A stretch of DNA of 53,283 bases from Bacillota bacterium. Lineage in GTDB: Bacteria; Bacillota; Clostridia; Lachnospirales; Lachnospiraceae. Numbering within the stretch: position 1 is the first letter of the stretch; each line of letters begins with the position of its first letter. Below the pieces are notes generated by a model. That model was not told the origin of the DNA. It was given only the letters and a program-made list of their open reading frames with translations, and did not search any database. Both the position numbers and the translations under genes were made by a program. Of this stretch, positions 32,569 to 42,202 are shown piece after piece. The DNA lies in the NCBI GenBank assembly GCA_023436065.1, contig JAEZKU010000048.1, forward strand, positions 1 to 53,283. Direction: 5' to 3'.

Positions 32569-34643
32569 GTATTCTCTATCTTCTGCTTAGCTTTTGCCTT
32601 GGTTGGGCAATCTCAAGTGTTGCTTTTCCAAAGCTTCCTACTGTCACTGTTACGGACTATCTGAAAAGGAAAATCAGTGTCAGCCCCTATATGCTGCTTT
32701 TTCCAGTCTGGTATGTTACGGGAACGCTGGCCCTGACCTGGGCAGTATATATCCTTGCCTATCTGAGTAAGAATGCCAAGGAACCTTTATTCTATGCGAA
32801 TATGATTGCTATGCCGATCGCTTTTTTAGTGACGGTACTGGTGTGTATCATAAAAAGAAGAAAAACAGAGAAGAATTCCATACGAAGCAGCGATAAGAGA
32901 ACAGTAATTACAGAAATTATTTTTCTTGCCTCAGTTTTGCTGCTTGCCAATATCCTGATGTGGACAACCTTCTATTTGGAGGGAAATGAGCTTGCTGTCG
33001 GTATCTCCGTGTTCAGTGATTTTTCACCGCATGTGGGGATGATCCGGTCCTTTTCTCATGGAAATAATTTTCCGACAACATACCCGCATTACGCAGGAGA
33101 GGACATTAAGTATCATTTTATGTTTCAGTTTCTCGTAGGTAACCTGGAATATCTTGGACTGAGAATTGATTATGCTTTTAATATACCGAGTATCATAAGC
33201 TTTGTCAGTGCGTTTATGCTCTTGTATCTGCTGGCAGTTAAAATCAGCGGAAGGATCGGAGTCGGGTTACTATCCTGTGTGTTCTTTGCATTTCGAAGCT
33301 CCAAGACCCTGTTCACCTGGATCTCACAGCTGCCCGAGGGCACCGATATCCTGCAGGCTCTTCGCGATAATACCGAATTTATCAGCAGCACACCAAATGA
33401 AGACTGGGGATTATGGAATCTGAACGTTTATTGTAACCAGAGACATCTGGCCTTCGGTTTGACGGTGATGTACTTTCTGTTGATTTTATTCTTGCCTCAT
33501 CTTTATGAGATGTTTGAAGCAATCAAGCAGTATCACTTTCTTTATCCAAAGGATAAGAAGAACAGATACACCACACAAAAGCTGATTGTGCGGGGCATAG
33601 GTACCTGCAGGACGATATTCCTCACAAAAGCAGGCTGGGAGATCAGAGAATTAAGAACTTCCATAGCTGCAGGCTTTCTGCTCGGAAGCCTTGGCTTCTT
33701 TCATGGTGCAGCAGTGATCGGCGTACTGATGATATTATTTGTCTTGGCTGTTATTTCCTCCAGAAGGTTGGAATTTCTCATTACAGCAGTGATTGCCACA
33801 GCTGTCTCATCACTGCAGACGAACTTTTTCATTCATGGGTCTGCGGTATCGCCACAGCTTTTGTTCGGTTTTATCGCTGAAAATAAGACACTGTTCGGTG
33901 CTGCCTCCTATCTTGAGCGTCTGCTGGGCATACTTCCGTGGGTATTACTGGCGGCCTTCTGTATTGAGAAAGGTGCGAAGAGGTACTTGATTGCAGCCTT
34001 CAGTGTACCGCTGCTATTTGCCTTTACAGTCTCACTGACAGTGGATGTGACTGTCAATCATAAATATATCATGATGAGCTGTATTCTGCTTGGTATCATT
34101 GCTGCAGATATGATTATAAAGCTATTTGACCGTAAAGTGTTTATGTATGGGGTATTAGGAGTGTTCCTAATTTTCCTCCTGACCGCAACGGGCCTGTATG
34201 ATTTCGCTACAGTGATTAAGAAGAATACTCAGCTCAGCCCTGTCGTCCTTGAACTGGACCATCCGCTGACGAACTGGATCGATGAGAACAGTACCTCTCA
34301 GGATCTCTTCCTGACAGATACCTATACGATCAACCAGGTGGTGCTCGGTGGTGCTATGCTTTATGAGGGCTGGCCGTATTATCCCTGGTCTGCAGGCTAT
34401 GATACAGATTATCGTACTGCTCAGGTGAAGCAGATGTACGAAGCGGAAACTCCTGAACTACTGGATGAGCTGGTGAAAGTAAACCGCATCAGATTTATCA
34501 TGATAGACCGTGATAACCGGTTTAGTGAAGAATATATGCTGAATGAGATTACGGTTCAGAATACTTATGAGTGTGTATATACCGAAGGAGAAGGGGAAGA
34601 TAAGACTTCTATCTATGACACAACAAAACCTCTGATACATTAG
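32562..34643 (+). CDS. Large polytopic membrane protein, probable GT-C-like glycosyltransferase
   Basis: The 693-residue protein has about 12-13 hydrophobic segments and a C-terminal extracytoplasmic domain (~570-693). I do not recognise a named family directly. A segment near residues 190-210 (AGEDIKYHFMFQFLVG) aligns by eye with the YYYVGQY region of the DUF2298 protein at 36843. The tails also align (LTNWIDEN against ATDWLNEN, then a Gly/Trp-rich stretch and a YI/FI-V strand). The two are probably distant paralogues. Its start overlaps the GT2 gene by seven bases, so a role as the external acceptor of a polyprenyl-linked sugar is plausible but inferred. glf follows. Confidence 0.7.
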   Translation: MLGILYLLLSFCLGWAISSVAFPKLPTVTVTDYLKRKISVSPYMLLFPVWYVTGTLALTWAVYILAYLSKNAKEPLFYANMIAMPIAFLVTVLVCIIKRRKTEKNSIRSSDKRTVITEIIFLASVLLLANILMWTTFYLEGNELAVGISVFSDFSPHVGMIRSFSHGNNFPTTYPHYAGEDIKYHFMFQFLVGNLEYLGLRIDYAFNIPSIISFVSAFMLLYLLAVKISGRIGVGLLSCVFFAFRSSKTLFTWISQLPEGTDILQALRDNTEFISSTPNEDWGLWNLNVYCNQRHLAFGLTVMYFLLILFLPHLYEMFEAIKQYHFLYPKDKKNRYTTQKLIVRGIGTCRTIFLTKAGWEIRELRTSIAAGFLLGSLGFFHGAAVIGVLMILFVLAVISSRRLEFLITAVIATAVSSLQTNFFIHGSAVSPQLLFGFIAENKTLFGAASYLERLLGILPWVLLAAFCIEKGAKRYLIAAFSVPLLFAFTVSLTVDVTVNHKYIMMSCILLGIIAADMIIKLFDRKVFMYGVLGVFLIFLLTATGLYDFATVIKKNTQLSPVVLELDHPLTNWIDENSTSQDLFLTDTYTINQVVLGGAMLYEGWPYYPWSAGYDTDYRTAQVKQMYEAETPELLDELVKVNRIRFIMIDRDNRFSEEYMLNEITVQNTYECVYTEGEGEDKTSIYDTTKPLIH

Positions 34644-34699
34644 ACAGAGTATTAGGGACAACACTAACAAACAGTAAAGTTAGATTGGAGGAAAATGAT

Positions 34700-35794
34700 A
34701 TGAAATACAAGTATGTGGTAGTTGGAGCGGGACTGGCAGGACTGACGATAGCCGAGCGAATAGCTAATGTGTTGGATGAAAAGGTCCTTGTCATCGAGAA
34801 ACGCGGTCATATCGGTGGAAATGTCTATGATTCTTACAATGAAGACGGAATTCTGATTCATAATTACGGCCCCCATATTTTCCACACGAATGATAAAGGA
34901 GTTTATGATTATTTGTCACAGTTTACTAAATGGAATGATTTCTGGCACAGAGTACTGACTTATGTGGATGGTAATCTGGTGCCAATGCCGATTACGGTAG
35001 AGACAATCAATAAACTTTATAATCTGAATCTGGACTGCTCTCAGGTAGAAGAATTTCTGAAGAGGCAGGCTGTTGACATTAAGGAAATCAAGACCAGTAA
35101 GGATGTGGCTTTAAGTAAGGTAGGGCAGGACATCTACGAGAAAATCTTTGAACACTATACAAAGAAACAGTGGGGAATTGATCCCGCCGAGCTGGATACT
35201 TCGGTTATTTCCAGAATTCCGATCAGACTAAATCGGGATACCAGATATTTTGCGGACAAATATCAGGGGATGCCTACCCATGGTTATACCAAGATGTGTG
35301 AGAAGATGATCGCCAATAAGAATATCAAGATTATGTTAAATACGGATTATCGGGAAGTAATTGAGGATATTACCTATGAAACTATGATTTATACAGGGGC
35401 AACGGATGAATTTTATCAATACAAGCACGGAAAACTTGCCTATCGTAGCATAAACTTTGTCTTTGAGACCCTGGATACCGAGAAATTCCAGGAGGCACCC
35501 GTAGTAAACTATCCGAATGACTATGACTATACGAGAATTACAGAGTATAAACAGCTGACCTGGCAGAAGCATTCGAAGACAACCATTGGCAAGGAATTCC
35601 CCTGCTCGGAGGGAGAGCCCTATTATCCATTCCCGACCAAGGAATACAAGGCTCAGTTTGCATTATATGAGGAAGAAATGAAGAAAGAGAAAAATGTACT
35701 CTTTATCGGACGCCTTGCGGAATATCGGTACTACAATATGGATGGGGTAGTCCGCAGAGCACTGTACGCCTTTGAGGACAAGATCAGGAAGTAA
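34700..35794 (+). CDS. glf: UDP-galactopyranose mutase
   Basis: The flavoenzyme Glf converts UDP-galactopyranose to UDP-galactofuranose, the donor for galactofuranose in surface glycans. The ~364-residue protein has the FAD-binding N-terminus VVVGAGLAGLTIAERIAN, the HIGGNVYD segment, HNYGPHIFHT with the substrate-facing His, and conserved KQWG, R and YPF/RLAEYRYYNMD motifs near the C-terminus. Length is typical. ATG 34700 is selected: GGAGG lies eight bases before it, whereas a TTG start at 34685 would have none. The gene implies that the nearby transferases build a Galf-containing polymer; that linkage is inferred. Confidence 0.95.
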   Translation: MKYKYVVVGAGLAGLTIAERIANVLDEKVLVIEKRGHIGGNVYDSYNEDGILIHNYGPHIFHTNDKGVYDYLSQFTKWNDFWHRVLTYVDGNLVPMPITVETINKLYNLNLDCSQVEEFLKRQAVDIKEIKTSKDVALSKVGQDIYEKIFEHYTKKQWGIDPAELDTSVISRIPIRLNRDTRYFADKYQGMPTHGYTKMCEKMIANKNIKIMLNTDYREVIEDITYETMIYTGATDEFYQYKHGKLAYRSINFVFETLDTEKFQEAPVVNYPNDYDYTRITEYKQLTWQKHSKTTIGKEFPCSEGEPYYPFPTKEYKAQFALYEEEMKKEKNVLFIGRLAEYRYYNMDGVVRRALYAFEDKIRK

Positions 35795-35858
35795 ACCTTA
35801 GAGCAAGATCATGGTGACGTGTAAATGGAGTAACATGATAACTTGTGATATGTAGAGG

Positions 35859-35979
35859 GATTAAAGTGGCAAAAGGTGCTGCGCACACTTCCTGATACAA
35901 AGGATTGATATGCAAGCTAGCTTGCAATAGCAATCCTTTGTGTCAGGAAAGCACCGGAGGTGCTTTTGCCACTTTAATC
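35859..35979 (+). repeat. Palindromic cloverleaf-like repeat element, copy C
   Basis: A 16-bp perfect outer stem, GATTAAAGTGGCAAAA (35859-35874) and TTTTGCCACTTTAATC (35964-35979), encloses GTGC-TGC-GCAC (35876-35886 region), a central arm of about 19 bp plus a cap with the perfect 14-base palindrome GCAAGCTAGCTTGC (35912-35925), and GCACC-GGA-GGTGC (35951-35963). GTGGC/GCCAC here replaces GTGTC/GACAC of copies B and D on both sides. The gap 35795-36093 holds nothing else recognisable. Confidence 0.9.
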
Positions 35980-36093
35980 TTTATACGTTTAACCTATATA
36001 CGCGTCAAACATTTTACCCTATATATGTACTAAAATTACTTATTCATTAACTTAATATCAATGCATTGTTGGTATTGGATGAAGGAGCTCATA

Positions 36094-36810
36094 ATGGACA
36101 CATTATTCATCGTTATTCCTGCTTATAATGAGGAAGCAAATATTGAACGGGTTATCAAGGATTGGTATCCGATCGTTGATAAGATAGGCAATGGCAGCAG
36201 GTTGGTGATCATGGATGACGGAAGTAAGGATTCCACGTATCGGATCATGAAGGAGCAGGCGGAGAAACTGCCGGCCTTCGAACCGATTACTAAACCGAAC
36301 AGCGGGCATGGAGCAACTGTGCTTTATGGTTATCACTATGCTGTGGAGGCAGGGGCGGATTATGTATTCCAGACAGATTCCGATGGACAGACACTGCCCG
36401 AGGAATTCTGGACGTTCTGGGAACAAAGAGAAGCCTATGATATGTTGATCGGACATCGGAAAGGAAGACAGGATGGTTTCTCCCGGGTGTTCGTAACAAA
36501 AACCTTAAAATTCGTTCTATGGTTGTGCTTCCATGTGGGAATAACGGATGCCAACACCCCCTTCCGCTTGATGAAGGCTTCCGTGCTTAAGGAACAGCTG
36601 AAGCTGGTGCCGGAGAACTTTAATCTGTCCAATGTAATGATATCTGTAATTTATGCAAAGAAGCACCTGAAAGTAAAATACATGCCGGTGACCTTCCGGC
36701 CGAGGCAGGGTGGAGTGAATTCCATTAATATGAAGAGAATCATCCGTATTGGCAGACAAGCCCTGCTAGACTTCAGACGGATCAATAAAAGTCTGCGAGA
36801 GATAATCTGA
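36094..36810 (+). CDS. GT2-family glycosyltransferase (soluble)
   Basis: The 238-residue protein is a single GT-A fold: LFIVIPAYNEEANIERV, the nucleotide-binding MDDGSKDST, the metal-site VFQTDSDGQTLPEEF and a closing region typical of polyprenyl-phosphate sugar transferases (DPM1-type), but without C-terminal membrane helices. The acceptor and sugar are not evident. ATG 36094 has AAGGAG six bases upstream; an upstream in-frame ATG at 36061 has no ribosome site. It is 32 bases before the DUF2298 gene, which suggests a donor-transferase pair like that at 31591-34643. Confidence 0.87.
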   Translation: MDTLFIVIPAYNEEANIERVIKDWYPIVDKIGNGSRLVIMDDGSKDSTYRIMKEQAEKLPAFEPITKPNSGHGATVLYGYHYAVEAGADYVFQTDSDGQTLPEEFWTFWEQREAYDMLIGHRKGRQDGFSRVFVTKTLKFVLWLCFHVGITDANTPFRLMKASVLKEQLKLVPENFNLSNVMISVIYAKKHLKVKYMPVTFRPRQGGVNSINMKRIIRIGRQALLDFRRINKSLREII

Positions 36811-36842
36811 CAGAAAGAATAAGGAAAGGTAAGGCAATTGTG

Positions 36843-39176
36843 ATGAAGAAGCTTATCTATTTGTTGATATCGATTATATTGCTCCTGGTCGGAAAATTCT
36901 TATTGCAGGGAGACTATATTGCTTTTTTACAATGGTGGGCAGTGGTAGCAGGCCTGGGTCTGATGTTTCTGCCGTTGACCTGTGTGCTGTTCCACAATTT
37001 TCACGATAAAGGTTATCTTTTTAGTAAAGTATTAGGAATTGCAATCACCGGTTATCTGATGTGGCTGTTGTCCTCCATAAGGCTCATGAAGTTCACAACG
37101 TTGTCGTGTTATCTTAGTGTGGCGGTGGGACTACTGGGTAATGCGGTGCTTTTATTCTGGTTACTAAGAAAGTCGCGGCAGGAGGAAACTCTGGGCAAAG
37201 ATCATCCAGCAGGTATAGGATTGCCCAGTTTGTGGAATAACGGAATTCTTGATGCAATATGGTTCGAGGAAATCCTGTTCTTTGGAGTGTTCTTGCTGTT
37301 TACTTATATCCGCTGCTTCAAACCGGAAGCATACGGAACGGAGAAGTTCATGGATTATGGCTTCATGACCAGTATGATGAGGAGTGAATATATGCCTCCC
37401 CAGGATTTCTGGTTCTCCGGTACGAAGCTGAATTATTATTATGTGGGACAGTATATGGCAGTTTATCTGACTAAGCTGACCTTAGTGAAGGTTGCTGATG
37501 CCTATAATCTGATGTTGATGATGGTAGGAGCATTTGCTTTCGTTCTCCCATATTCCCTAGGCTATAATGTTACTGCACAGTTCTTAAAGGATAGCGATAA
37601 GAAGTTCAGGGTTATCCCTGTACTTAGCGGTATTATGTCAGGTGCCGGAGTATGTATTGCGGGAAATATGCATTATCCGATATTTCAATGGCTGGAGCCT
37701 GTCGCACGTAAGTTCTTCGGTATGGAAGCAAAGTCTGAAAAGTATTGGTTTCCTGATGCGACAAGATACATCGGATACAATCCAGATACGAATGATAAGA
37801 CAATCCATGAATTCCCCTGCTACTCCTTTGTGCTGGGAGATCTGCATGCACATGTCATAAATATCATGCTGGTCTTGACCGTCCTTGGAATTCTTTTTGC
37901 CTGGCTGATTGACAGACAAAGAAGGAAGGAGGAGGAGCTTCCTGTTGCAAAGGAGGTGTTCCATCCGGCTATCATAACGATAGCTTTTCTGATTGGCTTA
38001 TTCCACATGACGAATTTCTGGGACTTCCCGATTTATTATGTGGTGTCGGGGGCGGTTATTCTATTTTCCAACCTGAGTGTATATAATTTTAAAGGCAAAG
38101 CGCTTTGGCTAACGGCTTTACAGGGTGTTGCCGTAATCGTGATTTCGGAGGTGGTATGTATTCCCTTTACCTTAAACTTCGATCAGATATCAACCAACAT
38201 CTGTCTTGTGGATGCCAGGACACCATTCCATCAGTTGCTTATCTTATGGGGCTTGCCGATTTACGTGGTTATCTGCTTTGTGATTGGGCTGATTACGAAT
38301 TACAGGGCTGCAATGTCAGTGAATGAAGAAGAGAGAAAGAAACCCGTAGTGATCAATTTCTTAAGGACCATGTCCGTTTCTGATTTATTCATTATGGTGC
38401 TGGGATTATGTGCAATCGGACTGGTACTGCTTCCGGAACTGGTTTATATCGAGGATATTTATTCCGGCGATTACAAAAGAGCGAATACAATGTTTAAGCT
38501 GACCTATCAGGCATTTATTATGTTCGGACTGTGCTTCGGATATATTCTTTTGCGTCTGCTATGCTATGGGAGGACAAAAACTCAGAGGAGACTTGCATTT
38601 GCAGGACTTCTGCTTTTTCTGACATCACTGACTTATGTCCAAAATGCTGTTTCTGCGTGGTATGGTAATATCTTTTCGATTGCCGGAAAAAGTGGGTTGG
38701 ATGCCTCTGCTTTCATGGTCACTACTATGCCGGAGGATGCACTTGCAACGGACTGGTTAAATGAGAATATCAGCGGAATGCCTGTGGTATTGGAAGCCAA
38801 TGGGGATAGTTATACGGATTATGAGAGGGTTTCTGTCATGACCGGACTTCCCACGATTCTGGGATGGCATACCCACGAATGGTTATGGAAATCAAGCTCA
38901 GAGATTGTTGATGCCAGAGCGGCTGATATTGAGACAATCTATACCTCCCTGAGAAAAGACGATGAAGAAAGCTATACTTCCCTGAGCAGGGAGGAGCTTA
39001 AGAAGTTACTAAAGGAATATCAGGTTTCCTATATCTATGTCGGTAAGCTGGAGCAGGATAAGTACTCCGATATCAATCATGAAATGCTTAAGAGCCTGGG
39101 AGAGGTAGTCTTTGATATCCCGGCAGGAAACGGCAGGGACTTTGAGACTTATATCGTCAAAGTAAGTATGAACTAA
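36843..39176 (+). CDS. DUF2298 (YYY-type) membrane protein, probable glycosyltransferase
   Basis: The 777-residue protein has about 13 transmembrane segments and the LNYYYVGQYMA element that names the Chlor_Arch_YYY/DUF2298 family, followed by HAHVINIM (G-D-L-H-A-H) and NTMFKLTYQ segments typical of it. Members have a GT-C-like architecture and are thought to be membrane glycosyltransferases; function is not proven. A C-terminal external domain (~620-777) includes ATDWLNENISG and GWHTHEW. GTG 36840 and ATG 36843 are both possible; AAGG at 36831-36834 favours 36843. Together with the GT2 gene just before it and the related protein at 32562 it belongs to the glycan island. Confidence 0.85.
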   Translation: MKKLIYLLISIILLLVGKFLLQGDYIAFLQWWAVVAGLGLMFLPLTCVLFHNFHDKGYLFSKVLGIAITGYLMWLLSSIRLMKFTTLSCYLSVAVGLLGNAVLLFWLLRKSRQEETLGKDHPAGIGLPSLWNNGILDAIWFEEILFFGVFLLFTYIRCFKPEAYGTEKFMDYGFMTSMMRSEYMPPQDFWFSGTKLNYYYVGQYMAVYLTKLTLVKVADAYNLMLMMVGAFAFVLPYSLGYNVTAQFLKDSDKKFRVIPVLSGIMSGAGVCIAGNMHYPIFQWLEPVARKFFGMEAKSEKYWFPDATRYIGYNPDTNDKTIHEFPCYSFVLGDLHAHVINIMLVLTVLGILFAWLIDRQRRKEEELPVAKEVFHPAIITIAFLIGLFHMTNFWDFPIYYVVSGAVILFSNLSVYNFKGKALWLTALQGVAVIVISEVVCIPFTLNFDQISTNICLVDARTPFHQLLILWGLPIYVVICFVIGLITNYRAAMSVNEEERKKPVVINFLRTMSVSDLFIMVLGLCAIGLVLLPELVYIEDIYSGDYKRANTMFKLTYQAFIMFGLCFGYILLRLLCYGRTKTQRRLAFAGLLLFLTSLTYVQNAVSAWYGNIFSIAGKSGLDASAFMVTTMPEDALATDWLNENISGMPVVLEANGDSYTDYERVSVMTGLPTILGWHTHEWLWKSSSEIVDARAADIETIYTSLRKDDEESYTSLSREELKKLLKEYQVSYIYVGKLEQDKYSDINHEMLKSLGEVVFDIPAGNGRDFETYIVKVSMN

Positions 39177-39228
39177 GAGTTGTATTGCTTTTAGCAAAAT
39201 AATGGAAAGAGCTTAAGGGGTATTATGA

Positions 39229-40548
39229 ATGAAGAAAAGTAACAAAAAGAAAAGCTTGCTTGGGCACCTGGGAATCGTACTGCTTTTCACCACAGTACTA
39301 TTGATGCCCAATACAGAAAGGGTTTTGGCAGCGAAGCAAAAACAAGCTTATCTGATTAAAGTAAACAGATATTACAACACAGTTACGGTATATGAACAGG
39401 ATAAGAACGGAGAATACAATACACCGGTGAAAGCGATGACCTGCTCCGTGGGTTCACAGGCAAGGACAATTACGGGAACTTTTCAATTGAAGGAAAAGTA
39501 TCGTTGGAAGCTTTTGATGGGGGATGTTTACGGACAATATGCCACCAGAATTGTTGGTGGAATTTTGTTTCATTCGGTTTATTATTATGAGAATGGTAAT
39601 CCTGCATCTTTGGCTACAGCAGAATTCAACAAGCTTGGACAGGCAGCCTCTCATGGCTGTGTTCGTCTTTCTGTGGCTGATGCAAAATGGATTTATGATA
39701 ATTGTGCTTCGGGTACGAGGGTGGTTATCTATGATGATGAGAAGACGCCCGGTCCGCTTGGTAAGCCCGACACGATAAAGGCAAAGAAAGGCGTTGGCTG
39801 GGATCCGACTGATCCTGATACCAGGAATCCGTACCAGGCTGATTCTCCGAAGATATATGGGGTTAAGGATACAAAAGTATCGTGGGGAGATCAAGTGGAT
39901 CTTGCCACAGGAATTACTGCAAAGACCTCTGCAGGGAAGGACATAACCTCAAAGCTGGAGATAGAGGGTAAAGTAGATACGCTGATACCCGGAGAATATA
40001 AGATTACATATTACGTGGAAGCTGAGACCGGTAGATTTGATCTGAAGGTTGCCACATATACGGTAGGTGATTGTCCTGAACCCCCGGTTTTTACAGGTAT
40101 CAGTGACAGGGTGATCAATACAGAAACCGGAATCAACAAAAAATTTTATATGACCGGTGTCGATGCTTACTGTAAAGGGATCAAATTAGATAAGAGTCTG
40201 ATCAAGGTGAAAAAGGAAGAGGTTTCGGAGGATGAGTATCGCCTACTGTATACTCTGAAGCTTGGAAAGGATAAGATTGAGCAGCAGGCCTTCGTTCATG
40301 TGGACAGATATCTTCCAAACATTACAGGGGTGGCTAACCGGCAGCTATCGGCCGGTCAGACTCCGGACATTCCCACGGCGCTGGAGGGGGTAACAGTATT
40401 TGATAATTATACCTCTCTGACCCCGGATGATATCAAAGTGACAATCAATTTAACCCCGGAAGGTAATTATCTGATTGCCTATTCTGTTACGGATGAAGCC
40501 GGTAATACTGCCAATGCCCAGGCTATTTTCTATAAAGCACTTCAATGA
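39229..40548 (+). CDS. Secreted L,D-transpeptidase with C-terminal Ig-like repeats
   Basis: The 439-residue protein has an N-terminal signal/anchor (HLGIVLLFTTVLLMPNTERVLA) and a YkuD catalytic domain (about 37-166) with the signature SHGCVRLS, in which C144 is the nucleophile and H142 its partner. L,D-transpeptidases make 3-3 peptidoglycan cross-links or attach proteins to the wall. Residues ~200-439 hold about three Ig-like or DUF5011-type beta modules (for example VTDEAGNTANAQAIF at the end). AAGGGG lies eight bases before the start. It closes the glycan island and may anchor or remodel the wall. Confidence 0.9.
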   Translation: MKKSNKKKSLLGHLGIVLLFTTVLLMPNTERVLAAKQKQAYLIKVNRYYNTVTVYEQDKNGEYNTPVKAMTCSVGSQARTITGTFQLKEKYRWKLLMGDVYGQYATRIVGGILFHSVYYYENGNPASLATAEFNKLGQAASHGCVRLSVADAKWIYDNCASGTRVVIYDDEKTPGPLGKPDTIKAKKGVGWDPTDPDTRNPYQADSPKIYGVKDTKVSWGDQVDLATGITAKTSAGKDITSKLEIEGKVDTLIPGEYKITYYVEAETGRFDLKVATYTVGDCPEPPVFTGISDRVINTETGINKKFYMTGVDAYCKGIKLDKSLIKVKKEEVSEDEYRLLYTLKLGKDKIEQQAFVHVDRYLPNITGVANRQLSAGQTPDIPTALEGVTVFDNYTSLTPDDIKVTINLTPEGNYLIAYSVTDEAGNTANAQAIFYKALQ

Positions 40549-40681
40549 TTTACTATTTTCCATATTTTTTGGATAACGGTTTTCAAAGAGGGGTTGTTCA
40601 TGTTACAATAGACTGGAGTCATTTATACTCGGCTGGGAATCCAAAAGACATTTATCCACGCATAAGAAAGGAGATGGTAAT

Positions 40682-42049
40682 ATGAATAAGTATACTGAAA
40701 TCACACCCGAATTAATGGAACTCGCTGACCTGTGTAAGAAAAACACGGTGATTAACCCTGAACTGTACGCGAAATATGATGTTAAACGAGGTTTAAGAGA
40801 TATTAGCGGTAAGGGAGTACTGACAGGCTTAACGGAAATCTGTGAAATTCTTTCCTATACCATAGTTGATAATGATTATGTTCCTTGTGAAGGAAAGCTA
40901 TTTTACCGAGGCGTCGATGTGGAAGAAATCATTCAAGGCTTTATGAGCGAGAATCGTTTTGGCTTTGAAGAGGTAACCTATCTTTTGCTGTTCGGTAATC
41001 TGCCGTCAAAGGAGAAGCTTGATCATTTTAAGCTTCTGTTGGAAAATTACAGAGAACTTCCCCCAAGCTTCGTACGGGATATCATTATGAAAGCACCGAG
41101 CAAGGATATGATGAATACTTTGGCAAGAAGTGTTCTTACCTTATACTCCTATGATGAGAAAGCAGAGGATATCTCCATTGAGAATGTTTTGCGGCAGAGC
41201 CTGCAGCTGATTGCTGTATTTCCATTATTATCCGTATATGGGTATCAGGCATACAATCACTATCATTTCGGAAAAAGTCTTGTGATCCATCCTCCTAAGG
41301 AGGGGCTTTCTACTGCGGAGAATATTCTCTATATGCTCAGACCTGATATGCAATACACAGAGCTGGAAGCCAAGATATTGGATGTGGCCTTGGTTCTCCA
41401 CGCAGAGCACGGAGGCGGTAATAATTCAACTTTTACCACTCATGTCGTATCCTCCTCCGGTACCGATACTTATTCCTCTGTTGCAGCTTCCCTTGGCTCG
41501 CTAAAGGGACCGAAGCATGGAGGCGCTAACATCAAGGTAATGCAGATGTTCCAAAATATGAAGGAAAACATCAAGGATTGGACAGATGAAGAAGAAGTCA
41601 GTGCTTATCTTCTTGCCTTATTGGAGAAAAAAGCTTTTGATAAATCCGGTCTGATATACGGAATGGGTCATGCTGTATATTCCATCTCCGACCCGAGAGC
41701 GAACGTTCTGAAACAATATGTTCGAAGCTTGTCGGAAGAGAAAGGCTTACTGAAGGAATTCGGTTTGTACGAGATGGTGGAGCGTCTCGCACCTGAGGTA
41801 ATCGCCCACGAAAGAAAGATGTATAAGGGCGTTAGTGCGAACGTGGATTTCTACAGTGGTTTCGTCTATCATATGCTTGGACTACCTATGGAGCTTTACA
41901 CACCGATATTTGCCATAGCAAGGATTGTGGGCTGGAGCGCGCACCGTCTGGAGGAATTGACGAATGCAGGCAAGATTATTCGTCCCGCATATAAGAGTGT
42001 GGCAAAGCACAAGGAATATCAGGCTATGACAGAGCGAACAGAAGAGTAA
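40682..42049 (+). CDS. gltA: Citrate synthase
   Basis: This enzyme condenses oxaloacetate and acetyl-CoA to citrate; in fermenters it supplies 2-oxoglutarate for glutamate. The 455-residue protein has the citrate synthase marks: FYRGVDVEEIIQGF, the HAEHGGGNNSTF block with catalytic His, GPKHGGANIKVMQM, GMGHAVYSISDPRA with the second His, and NVDFYSGF for the active-site Asp. The N-terminal extension of ~50 residues and total length match the longer clostridial form rather than the ~370-residue Bacillus CitZ. GGAGATG upstream and a TACAAT at about 40603 may give its own promoter. Confidence 0.93.
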   Translation: MNKYTEITPELMELADLCKKNTVINPELYAKYDVKRGLRDISGKGVLTGLTEICEILSYTIVDNDYVPCEGKLFYRGVDVEEIIQGFMSENRFGFEEVTYLLLFGNLPSKEKLDHFKLLLENYRELPPSFVRDIIMKAPSKDMMNTLARSVLTLYSYDEKAEDISIENVLRQSLQLIAVFPLLSVYGYQAYNHYHFGKSLVIHPPKEGLSTAENILYMLRPDMQYTELEAKILDVALVLHAEHGGGNNSTFTTHVVSSSGTDTYSSVAASLGSLKGPKHGGANIKVMQMFQNMKENIKDWTDEEEVSAYLLALLEKKAFDKSGLIYGMGHAVYSISDPRANVLKQYVRSLSEEKGLLKEFGLYEMVERLAPEVIAHERKMYKGVSANVDFYSGFVYHMLGLPMELYTPIFAIARIVGWSAHRLEELTNAGKIIRPAYKSVAKHKEYQAMTERTEE

Positions 42050-42202
42050 TCTGATTTAGTTAAATTATAATTTAATATTTTTTGACCGAACAATTTCCTG
42101 CATTTCCAGTAAGCTTCAATGGTTAGGCTGTGTATTTTTTAATAAAGCTCATATACTATGACTGTAACTCTTGACTAATGTTTTTATATTGGAGGAATTA
42201 AT

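Noticed and set aside
31591..40548. Prophage or transposon carrying the glycan genes
   Set aside because: No integrase, transposase, terminal repeats or tRNA target was seen at either edge.
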